A stretch of DNA of 39,335 nt, taken from NCBI RefSeq assembly GCF_010811875.1, contig NZ_VKHP01000058.1:1-39335 (forward strand), in the 5' to 3' direction. Shown here one piece after another: positions 27,678 through 35,215 of this stretch. How positions within the stretch are numbered: the stretch's first letter is position 1; every line of letters starts with the position of its first letter. This DNA comes from Bradyrhizobium uaiense (GTDB lineage: Bacteria; Pseudomonadota; Alphaproteobacteria; Rhizobiales; Xanthobacteraceae). Both the position numbers and the translations under genes were made by a program. The notes beneath the pieces were generated by a model. It was given only the letters and a program-made list of their open reading frames with translations. It was not told the origin of the DNA and ran no database searches.

Positions 27678-27701
27678 CGCATGTCGGCTTTGGGGCCAGA
27701 A
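27678..27701. repeat. Flanking motif cgcatg...gctttggggccagaa, left copy
   Basis: cgcatg followed by gctttggggccagaa (27687-27701). It recurs in the same orientation as cgcatg...gctttggggtcagaa at 29294-29322, so the two bracket the lower-GC gene at 27883-29280. One mismatch in the 15-base block; the inner spacing differs. Confidence 0.5.
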
Positions 27702-27882
27702 ACGGACTTGGGGTATTGCCAATAGCCGCGCTGGTCTCCGCACGATGTTGCGCTTGTGAAATTGGCTAACGATTGGTCAAGGCGAAGCACCAAAAGCTCG
27801 TCGGACACCTGCCCTTTGCGCAACTTCTGCTTGCTACGGGATGGAATGCAACAGGGCCTCGACCGCGATTGCCGAGCGTGAC

Positions 27883-29280
27883 ATGACACCTTCCATCTGG
27901 ACGTACGTCCTCATTTTCCTTGGGCCCGCTATCGGACTTGTGCTGCTGATCGACCAAGTGTGGATTTTCTTCGCTCGCAAACGCGCGAACCTTGAGGCCA
28001 TCCTGTCCATCGGGAAGGGCGTGAGGATGATGATTATCACGTTTTTTGTAGGGGCTGTCATGGTGCTCTGTACGGCGGCTGTGGTGGTTGTCGAGGAGGT
28101 GCAGGCTCTTCGCGACCTTTTCGCAGGCACGAGTTTTACCAAGTCGGTCAAAGTCACCAGTCCCGGCGAGGATCGCGGCTACTATTACCGGTTCAAGGCC
28201 GGCCTCGCTTACAAGGGCGAGCCACTCGATTTCGACATCGTGGTCGGTTGCAATGTCAGGGTCACGACCTCCAGGGACAACGACCAAACGGTCGAGGTCG
28301 GCGTCGCGCCGATGTTATATGGCCTCAAAATGAAGGACGGGCGCGGCGTCGTCGTGCGAGCGCCTGAGGCGTGTCAAGGGGAGACGACGGAAAACGGCAA
28401 GGTGCCAGTATCACTGCTTCCGCTCGTCGTGACCTATGAGAATGCGGATCAGCCTTGGTTAGGCCTCGCCTACGCGTCGGAGGATGCCTACGCGAGTCCG
28501 ATTTCTGAACTCAAGTTCTTCGGCGCCACCATTAGCAAGGCGACGCGCGAAGAATGGCAAGACTGGCGGCGCACCGAGGCGCCGAAGAATTTCGTCACCT
28601 ATGAGCTTCTGGGGATAAACAGGAAGAACATATGGGATCACCCGCACTGGAAGCCAGGCTATCGGGCCATGCCCTCCAAATGTAGAGGCTTCTCTTGGGT
28701 CGTCCTTCCCGAGCCGGTGCGCGAAGCCATTCGTCCCTATTGGCCCGCGAGCAAGCCCCAATATTGGTATCCGAATGGAGATGCGCAGAGAGCCCTTCGA
28801 GGGGTAGGTAATTTTGACGGATACTACGACCGAAGAAAGCAGGGGATGCTCTTCGACGGACATCCGCTTTACTCATACTTTGGCCTGCCGCCCAACATGC
28901 CGGAGGTGAAGTTCTTGTCCAAGAACAGCGCGGTTGGCGCTCTCTACCCCGCAAGGTCTGACGTCTCGTTCAATCGCCTTGATGGTAGCGGCGAGTTATC
29001 GGCGGAGGTTAAGGCGAAATCGAGAAAGAGCTGGGCCGACGCCAACATCGATCCGCAACTCAAAGGCTTTGCCTATTGTGACCTCGTGGACAATATCGTC
29101 GGTACGCCGTCTGCCGTTTCGTATGTCCAACTCCTCGATAGTCGAGTAAATGGCGAGCCGATCAGCGAGGAAGCGGTGCCCCCCTATCATGAGTGGCAAT
29201 TTGTTTTCGCCTTCGAGCGAGACGAGTATGTCTTCTTCTCCCGGACCTATCCACTAGTGAGTCTCTTTGGGGGCCTATGA
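27883..29280 (+). CDS. Orphan membrane-anchored protein, lower GC
   Basis: 465 residues from ATG 27883 (MTPSIWTYVL); ATG 27841 is also in frame but lacks a ribosome-binding site. Two hydrophobic helices lie at the N-terminus (YVLIFLGPAIGLVLLI and MMIITFFVGAVMVLCTAAVV). A ~380-residue hydrophilic, Tyr/Trp-rich part follows, probably periplasmic. I recognise no domain. The base composition is visibly less GC-rich, with many A/T-ending codons (gat, tat, cct), unlike all neighbours, which suggests recent acquisition. The regions on either side (27592-27882 and 29281-29495) carry no gene and share a repeated motif. Confidence 0.72.
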   Translation: MTPSIWTYVLIFLGPAIGLVLLIDQVWIFFARKRANLEAILSIGKGVRMMIITFFVGAVMVLCTAAVVVVEEVQALRDLFAGTSFTKSVKVTSPGEDRGYYYRFKAGLAYKGEPLDFDIVVGCNVRVTTSRDNDQTVEVGVAPMLYGLKMKDGRGVVVRAPEACQGETTENGKVPVSLLPLVVTYENADQPWLGLAYASEDAYASPISELKFFGATISKATREEWQDWRRTEAPKNFVTYELLGINRKNIWDHPHWKPGYRAMPSKCRGFSWVVLPEPVREAIRPYWPASKPQYWYPNGDAQRALRGVGNFDGYYDRRKQGMLFDGHPLYSYFGLPPNMPEVKFLSKNSAVGALYPARSDVSFNRLDGSGELSAEVKAKSRKSWADANIDPQLKGFAYCDLVDNIVGTPSAVSYVQLLDSRVNGEPISEEAVPPYHEWQFVFAFERDEYVFFSRTYPLVSLFGGL

Positions 29281-29293
29281 CGTTATCGGCGCT

Positions 29294-29322
29294 CGCATGA
29301 CATTTCCGCTTTGGGGTCAGAA
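29294..29322. repeat. Flanking motif cgcatg...gctttggggtcagaa, right copy
   Basis: Direct-orientation partner of 27678-27701, 14 bases after the stop of the lower-GC gene. cgcatg at 29294 is followed by gctttggggtcagaa (29308-29322). Confidence 0.5.
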
Positions 29323-29495
29323 GCTGACGAAGCCCGCCTCCTCCGACGATTGAAGCGTGCCTCGCCGCGACAACGAGGCGGATCTGCATCGATGGCCTCA
29401 ACCTGGCCGATCAGATTTCTACTTCAAAGGCGGTATTGGCGCGTGCCCATTCCGCCTGTCGCGCCTTCAGGCGGCAAACAGCGAAACGCTTCGTC

Positions 29496-30407
29496 CTAGC
29501 GCTTCGTCTTGTGAAGTACCACCCTGCCCTTTGAAGCAATGCCACCCCACCTGGCAGACCAACCGACTTCCGAGGTGGCGGGGCGTTCGGTGCGCGTCTG
29601 ATCCCAAGCCCCCTGCAACGCAAAGAGGGCGCCTTGCGGATCGACACATCGAGCGATCCAGCAACCATCGGGTAACTCGATCGGACCCTGGAGGACCCGG
29701 CCTCCGCCAGCATCAACGCGCCTCGCGGCCACGCCGATGTCGTCGACGTTGAAGTAATAGAGCCAACTGGGCTGCGATACGCTCGGAAGCTTGGTGAGCA
29801 TGCCGCCGATCGTCTGCCCGGCCGCCGAAAACAATTCATACACGTCTGCCGGATCGGCTTCAGCATGGGCCTTCTGCCAGCCAAGAAGCTTGCTGTAGAA
29901 TGCAAAGATCTTGTTCCGGTCTTCAGCCAGCAACTCGTGCCAGCCCACGCGTCCGGGCTCGTCCAACCCGCCGGGTTGCCGTTGGCCATATGTCAGTCCG
30001 GTGACCAGCGCAAACGTCGCTCCCTGCGGATCGGCGACCACTGAAATTCGGCCGATATTGCTGTCGGTCGGCGATACCAGGATGGCGCCGCCAAGACGGC
30101 GGATCTGCGCGGCCTTCGCATCCGTGTCATCGACAGCGACGTAGCCGACCCATCTCGGCGTTGCGCCCAATCGCAGCCCCTCTTCGGGGAGCTCCATGAG
30201 CCCGACCACCGGAGTGTCGGCTGCAGTAAGCACCGTATAGGCCAGCTCCGGCGTCGATGCATCTTTCGTCGCCCAGCCAACGACCTTGCCATAGAAGGCA
30301 CCTGCTGCCCGCATGTCCGTCGTCAGGAGTTCATACCAGGCGAAGCGTCCGGGCTGATCGACCAAGCTGATTTCCCTGTTCAAGCGCCGGCAATTGCCGC
30401 ACTGCAT
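29496..30407 (-). CDS. Two-domain VOC superfamily protein
   Basis: 303 residues with two VOC modules (glyoxalase / bleomycin-resistance / dioxygenase fold). Module 1 (about 18-135) runs from GRFAWYELLTTDMRAAGAFY to VADPQGATFALV. Module 2 (about 150-270) runs from GRVGWHELLAEDRNKIFAFY to VDPQGALFALQ. The architecture resembles the actinobacterial CFP30-type proteins annotated as glyoxalase-like. Metal ligands are not clearly conserved. ATG 30407 is one codon inside an in-frame TTG. It is divergent from the TOMM precursor gene with a 198-base gap, so a shared control region or a role in peptide self-protection is possible but untested. Confidence 0.82.
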   Translation of the reverse strand: MQCGNCRRLNREISLVDQPGRFAWYELLTTDMRAAGAFYGKVVGWATKDASTPELAYTVLTAADTPVVGLMELPEEGLRLGATPRWVGYVAVDDTDAKAAQIRRLGGAILVSPTDSNIGRISVVADPQGATFALVTGLTYGQRQPGGLDEPGRVGWHELLAEDRNKIFAFYSKLLGWQKAHAEADPADVYELFSAAGQTIGGMLTKLPSVSQPSWLYYFNVDDIGVAARRVDAGGGRVLQGPIELPDGCWIARCVDPQGALFALQGAWDQTRTERPATSEVGWSARWGGIASKGRVVLHKTKR

Positions 30408-30592
30408 CAAACCGCACCCGTCGCGATCTGCTCACGGGCGCGGATATTCGGCGCCATCGATTAAACTGCGGCGACATTGTTCATGAAGATGAATGCAATC
30501 CAGCCTCATTACATTTCGTGACTCCGTGAATCTTGCCTGCCTTGTTCGCTCGACGTAGGATCACGGCCTACGGAGTTCGTTCTTCCAACTTT

Positions 30593-30597
30593 GGAGG
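30593..30597 (+). promoter_or_regulatory. Ribosome-binding site of the TOMM precursor
   Basis: GGAGG eight bases before ATG 30606. It selects this ATG over the in-frame TTG at 30591, which would start inside or before the site. Confidence 0.8.
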
Positions 30598-30605
30598 ATG
30601 CGGCC

Positions 30606-31079
30606 ATGCAGCGGGCGAAGCAAGCTTCGAAAAAGAAGCGAATGACCAAAGCCGCGGTGCCGGCGCTGGGAGTAGCCGGTCTGACTTTTTCGCTGGCGGG
30701 AAGTGCATCGGCTTCGGTCGTGCCAACCGGCGACATTCAACACAGGCCGAACTTCGCGCCAGGCCAGGTGACCGCGCTCAGCGAGGAAGAACTCGCCGAC
30801 GTCAGCCTCGCTACCTTCCATCTCAATCTGCTCGACCATGGAAGCGTCGCGAGCGGTGTGCTGCTCGCGCGGGGATGCGGCGGTTGTCATGGCTGCGGAG
30901 GTGCCAGAGGTTGCGGAGGCTGCAGAGGCTGCGGCGGATGCAGAGCGTGCAGAGGTTGCCGCTGCGGCGTCGGTTGCGGTGGATGTGGCGGCTGCGGCGT
31001 TGGTTGGATAGGGGTAGGCGTGCCATGGGTGTCATGCGCAGGGTGCTGTGCATCGTGGGGCCGCTGCCGCTGGTGCTAG
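30606..31079 (+). CDS. TOMM/LAP RiPP precursor peptide with Cys/Gly-rich core
   Basis: 157 residues. N-terminus: basic MQRAKQASKKKRM, then a hydrophobic stretch (about 16-37) ending in GSASAS, like a Sec signal peptide. The recognition-type leader TALSEEELADVSLATFHLNL (56-75) follows; such acidic ELADVSLATF helices are typical of leaders bound by a cyclodehydratase. The core begins about Gly90 after LLAR: 68 residues with 18 Cys, mostly in GCGGCRGC-type repeats, two Ser and no Thr, ending CCASWGRCRWC. Cys preceded by Gly is the preferred site for thiazoline formation. The neighbouring YcaO and SagB genes provide the matching enzymes. The mature product is unknown; antibacterial activity is only an inference. 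Confidence 0.88.
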   Translation: MQRAKQASKKKRMTKAAVPALGVAGLTFSLAGSASASVVPTGDIQHRPNFAPGQVTALSEEELADVSLATFHLNLLDHGSVASGVLLARGCGGCHGCGGARGCGGCRGCGGCRACRGCRCGVGCGGCGGCGVGWIGVGVPWVSCAGCCASWGRCRWC

Positions 31080-31139
31080 GAAGCAGCGCGCCCTGACGCA
31101 GCGCTCCCTGACTATGCATCGACACGTCGCGATTTCATT

Positions 31140-31176
31140 GGCCGGGCCCGCGAGCGACCCGGCCGATTTTTTTCTT
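31140..31176 (+). terminator. Terminator-like hairpin between precursor and ycaO
   Basis: ggccggg (31140-31146) pairs with cccggcc (31158-31164) across an 11-base loop and is followed by gatttttttctt. It lies 61 bases after the precursor stop. In RiPP clusters a leaky terminator here often keeps precursor mRNA in excess over the enzyme genes. Confidence 0.75.
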
Positions 31177-31349
31177 GCTTTGCAACGTTCGCCGCGCCCG
31201 GCCGGTCAGCTTGCCGATGGCGGGCGAGTGTGATCCAACTTATTCGAAGAATGCCAATGGTCGAGCTCGGCGCACAAGTTGGGCGGGGCAGTGGTTTGCC
31301 GTGCGCCGGCAACCGGCAGTGACGGGAACAGGATCAGCGTGCTGACCCG

Positions 31350-33596
31350 ATGACAGTCAATCGCAAGAGCCGCGCTGCGAGGCAGACCCGCAAGGGCGTT
31401 TTGCGCTTCGCGCCGAACTTCACCGCCTATGTCATTCCTCCCAATGTGGTCTGTCTTTATTCCGAGAATCGCAAGTTCTTCCTGCACGGCGATCTGTATT
31501 GTGCTGTAGCCACGGCGATCGGAAAAAACGGAAGGGCTGCGCCAGAGATCGTTCGCCAGCTTTCAAGGAGTTTTCCCGCCGACAAGATCGAGGAAGCGAT
31601 CAAGCGGCTGTTGGAGCGCCGTTACGTCGTTAGCGGAGCACCGCACGCATTCGCGGGCGCCGTTGATGGATATTGGGCGAGCCTCGGCCTGCCTCCCGAG
31701 GTCGCGGAGCAGAATCTCCGCAATTGCCCTGTGCGGGTGGAATCGATCGATGTCAAAGGCGGCAGGGAACTGAGCACTGCCTTGAGCAAGCTTGGCGTTC
31801 AGATCACCAAGCGGTCGCCCAGGCTCATCATCACGCTGGTGAACGACTATCTTGATCGACGGCTCGCCGAGCTGAACGCGGAGCGCGTCGCCGATGGGAC
31901 GCCGTGGCTCCTGGTGCAGCCGTCCGGCGTGATTCCGTTGGTGGGACCTGTGTTCAAGCCGGGCGAGAGCGCCTGCTGGACCTGCCTGTTCGATCGCATG
32001 ATACGCAATCGGGAGATCAAGGGATTTCTCGACCGCGGACCGGCGCAAACCGTCGCCGTATCGCCCCTGGTCCACGACACCGTTGGACAGACCGCGGTTC
32101 ACTTCGCTGCCGTGGAGATCACGAAGGCGATTGCCTCGGGTTTTCGCACCGACCTGCGCGATCACATCGCAAGCTTCGACCTGACTGGTGCCGTCATTGC
32201 CAAGCACTACGTCGCGAAACGCCCGCAATGTCCCACTTGCGGCAGCAAGAAGCTGCAGAGCCCGCGCCGGGCGGCAACCTCGATCGAGATTGCCGAGGGC
32301 AGAAAGCTCATCGTCACCAGCGGCGGATACCGCACCGTGACATCGCGAACCACCGTAGCGCGGTTCCGCAAACACGTAAGTCCGCTGACCGGCGTCGTTT
32401 CGCGGCTCGAGCGGATCGAGGCCGATCTGCCGATGAATACGAATTTCTTCGCCTACCACAACTTCTCCGCGCCGGCCTGGAACGTTGACCAGCTCAGATC
32501 CGGACTGAGCGGCGGCAGCTTCGGCAAGGGTTCCACAGCCGAACAGGGCGAGGCCAGCGCGCTGATGGAGGCGATCGAGCGCTATTCGGGCATTTTCCAG
32601 GGCGACGAGATCAGGACGAGGCGCCGCTTTACCGATTTCGCTCCCGGTGACGCTCTTCTTCCCAACGACGTCCAGCTCTTCAGCGACACGCAGTTTCAGA
32701 ACAGGCATGCCCCGCAGCCGGAGGATTCACACCCGGTTCCCGAGCCGTTCGATCCCTCGACAAGAACCGAGTGGTCGCCGGTCTGGTCGTTACGCGACAA
32801 GCGTTTCAAATATCTTCCGACCGGCCTGCTGTACTTTTTCTATGGCGGCTTCCACACGGATTCCAACGGATGTGCGGCCGGCAACACCCGCGAGGAAGCC
32901 ATCGTTCAAGGCTTCCTCGAACTGGTCGAACGCGATGCCTACGCCATCTGGTGGTACAATCGGCTGCAACGTGCCGAAGTCGACCTCACGCAATTCGACG
33001 AATCCTATGTGCGGGATCTGCAAACCCAGTTTGCCGATGTGGGGCGCAGGCTTTGGGTGCTCGACATCACCAGCGATCTCGGCATTCCCTCTTACGTGGC
33101 GATCACGCACTGGATGCAGAACGGACACGAAAATATCGAGTTCGGCTCCGGCTCGCATTTCGATCGCCGCATAGCCCTGCTGCGTTCCCTCACGGAGCTG
33201 ACCCAGTTCATGTCGATCGGCATGATGGGCGGCGGAAGCGGCGAGAAGCCGACGCTTGACGGTGTTACGCCGCTGCGACTCGACGACTATCCCTTCCTGA
33301 TCCCCAGCGACAATCCGATCGTCCCGCCGGCACCGAGCCTCAAGGTTCACGATAATACGAGCGACCAGGTCAATGCCTGTATCGAAATTGCCACCGGCGC
33401 GGGACATGATTTCCTCGTGCTCGACCAGACGCGGCCCGACGTCGAGGTCCCCGTCGTCAGAGTGCTCGTTCCGGGCCTGCGGCATTTCTATCGCCGCTTC
33501 GCGCCCGGCCGGCTTTACGATGTTCCGGTGAAGCTAGGATTATTGGATCGCTCGCGACTGGAAAGCGAACTCACTCCGTTTCTTCCACACACCTGA
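31350..33596 (+). CDS. Fused TOMM leader-binding/E1-like + YcaO cyclodehydratase
   Basis: 748 residues. N-terminal RRE-like winged helix (about 20-95), then the E1/ThiF-like partner domain (about 125-320) with two zinc CxxC pairs, Cys209/Cys212 in ACWTCLF and Cys294/Cys297 in CPTCGSKK. A YcaO domain (about 345-748) follows. ATP/Mg motifs: SALMEAIER (Ser403, Glu407, Glu410, Arg411) and EAIVQGFLELVERDA (Glu516, Gln520). It uses ATP to cyclise core Cys/Ser to thiazoline/oxazoline, the split McbB/McbD or SagC/SagD activities in one chain. The C-terminus RLYDVPVKLGLL...LTPFLPHT has only a degenerate version of the PxPxP tail of cyclodehydratases. SagB follows after 12 bases. Confidence 0.93.
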   Translation: MTVNRKSRAARQTRKGVLRFAPNFTAYVIPPNVVCLYSENRKFFLHGDLYCAVATAIGKNGRAAPEIVRQLSRSFPADKIEEAIKRLLERRYVVSGAPHAFAGAVDGYWASLGLPPEVAEQNLRNCPVRVESIDVKGGRELSTALSKLGVQITKRSPRLIITLVNDYLDRRLAELNAERVADGTPWLLVQPSGVIPLVGPVFKPGESACWTCLFDRMIRNREIKGFLDRGPAQTVAVSPLVHDTVGQTAVHFAAVEITKAIASGFRTDLRDHIASFDLTGAVIAKHYVAKRPQCPTCGSKKLQSPRRAATSIEIAEGRKLIVTSGGYRTVTSRTTVARFRKHVSPLTGVVSRLERIEADLPMNTNFFAYHNFSAPAWNVDQLRSGLSGGSFGKGSTAEQGEASALMEAIERYSGIFQGDEIRTRRRFTDFAPGDALLPNDVQLFSDTQFQNRHAPQPEDSHPVPEPFDPSTRTEWSPVWSLRDKRFKYLPTGLLYFFYGGFHTDSNGCAAGNTREEAIVQGFLELVERDAYAIWWYNRLQRAEVDLTQFDESYVRDLQTQFADVGRRLWVLDITSDLGIPSYVAITHWMQNGHENIEFGSGSHFDRRIALLRSLTELTQFMSIGMMGGGSGEKPTLDGVTPLRLDDYPFLIPSDNPIVPPAPSLKVHDNTSDQVNACIEIATGAGHDFLVLDQTRPDVEVPVVRVLVPGLRHFYRRFAPGRLYDVPVKLGLLDRSRLESELTPFLPHT

Positions 33597-33608
33597 AGGT
33601 CGGCTTCC

Positions 33609-35066
33609 GTGCGCGTTCTCCGGAAAAAACCGGCCAAGAAGATCGCACCAGTCATCGCCGCCCGATTGAACGGTCGTTTTTCCCTTCATATGCAGGCCGA
33701 CGGAAGCATCGCCGCTGCCCTCGGCCACTATACGGTCAATCTGGGACAATTCAGCGCGGCGGCAATCGACCGTGCGGGACATCTCACCTCCGGCCTGCCG
33801 CTCGCCTCTTTTGCCGGCAAAAGTGCCCTCGCGAGGCAGGTTCATGCCCTGGTGCAGCGACTGGCGCGGCACGGGCTTATCGAATACCGCCTATCCTCTC
33901 CGCGCGAGGAGCAGGACCTCGTGGTCATCGAGCCGCAGGTCGCCGAATACTGGCCGCAGCGCGCAAAGCTGGGGAACGGTGATACCATCGTGTTGTCGCG
34001 CTTCGCCTATCTGCGCCGGCGCGGCAACGAGATGGTGCTGGAATCGCCGCGTGCCGGGGCGCTGTTTCGGATTTGCGATCCCGCCATCGCTGCCACCCTT
34101 GTGGCCCTGTCGCAGCCCCAGCAGGTCAGCAAGCTTCGTCGCCACGCGACCTCCTTGAACCTCGATCTGCTCGGATTGCTGCTCGACAGCCAGATGCTGA
34201 TCAAGCTCAATGCGAAAGACGGCGACGGCCTTCGGGTGAATGAAGGCGACGGCAACCTCGTTCTCTGGGATTTCCACGATCTCGTATTTCACACGCGGAG
34301 CACGGAGGGCCGGCATGCCGATCCGGTTGGCGGCGCGTTCACCTATGCGGGCGTCGTTCCACCGCTGCCTGCGATACGTTCGCGTTGGCCGGGCGAGAAG
34401 ATCGCCCTCGACAAATTCTCCACGCGGGAGCCGATCTCGCCCTTCGCGAAGCTGTTGCGTGAACGCCATTCAATACGAGACTTCGACGACCAGCACCCGG
34501 TCACGCTCGCCGAACTCGCACAGTTTCTCGACACCACCGCCCGCGTGCTATCGGAATGGAAGAGCGGAGCGAGTTTTGACGACGGTCCCGAAGTCACCTA
34601 CAGCGCGAGGCCCTATCCATCGGCGGGCAGCGCTTATGAGCTGGAATTGTACCTGGCGGTCTCGAACTGCGAGGGGCTTGCGCGCGGATTTTACCATTAC
34701 GATGCAGGCGATCACGCACTGGTAGCGATCGGCGCTTCCGCCCACCAGCTCCAGGCGCTCTCGACGGCGGCCGAGTTTGCCATGGACGCGCCCGGCCCGC
34801 CGCAGGTCCTGATCACGATCGCCGCGCGTTTCGGGCGGGTGTCCTGGAAATACAGCTCAATCGCATATTCGCTGATCCTGAAGGATGTCGGCACCATGAT
34901 CCAGACGTTCTATCTGGCGGCGACTGATATGGGCCTTGGCGGCTGCGCCATCGGCACGACCAACATCGATCTGTTTGCGAAAATCACCGAGCTCGAATTT
35001 CATGTCGAGAGCCCGGTCGGTCAATTTGCCCTCGGACGCGGCAAGAAACCGCTGGCTGCGAGCTAG
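33609..35066 (+). CDS. SagB-type thiazoline/oxazoline dehydrogenase
   Basis: 485 residues starting at GTG 33609, with GAAGG upstream. The N-terminal ~90 residues look like a winged-helix module ending ALVQRLARHGLIEY. A middle domain with SRFAYLRRRGNEMVLESPRA, characteristic of long SagB proteins, follows. The C-terminal nitroreductase-type flavin domain (about 275-480) has the FMN contacts LRERHSIRDFDD, YPSAGSAYELELYL and DMGLGGCAIGTTN. It would oxidise azolines made by the upstream enzyme to aromatic azoles in an FMN-dependent reaction. Only 12 bases separate it from the ycaO stop, so the two are one transcript. No transporter or protease gene follows. Confidence 0.92.
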   Translation: MRVLRKKPAKKIAPVIAARLNGRFSLHMQADGSIAAALGHYTVNLGQFSAAAIDRAGHLTSGLPLASFAGKSALARQVHALVQRLARHGLIEYRLSSPREEQDLVVIEPQVAEYWPQRAKLGNGDTIVLSRFAYLRRRGNEMVLESPRAGALFRICDPAIAATLVALSQPQQVSKLRRHATSLNLDLLGLLLDSQMLIKLNAKDGDGLRVNEGDGNLVLWDFHDLVFHTRSTEGRHADPVGGAFTYAGVVPPLPAIRSRWPGEKIALDKFSTREPISPFAKLLRERHSIRDFDDQHPVTLAELAQFLDTTARVLSEWKSGASFDDGPEVTYSARPYPSAGSAYELELYLAVSNCEGLARGFYHYDAGDHALVAIGASAHQLQALSTAAEFAMDAPGPPQVLITIAARFGRVSWKYSSIAYSLILKDVGTMIQTFYLAATDMGLGGCAIGTTNIDLFAKITELEFHVESPVGQFALGRGKKPLAAS

Positions 35067-35215
35067 AGAGCCAGCTCCGCGTTTCAGGCGGACACATTGA
35101 GCCCGCTGATCGTGGCATGTCTTGCGTCCATTCGGGCCAGACCCTGCCGCCGAAGAGCGCTTCTTGGCTTGCAAGCGCCCATCGTTCGAGTCAGGACATG
35201 GTCGGGAGGTTCACC

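Noticed and set aside
35051..35075. Hairpin gctggct/agccagc overlapping the SagB stop
   Set aside because: Only 7 bp with an 11-base loop and no T-tract; not convincing as a terminator.
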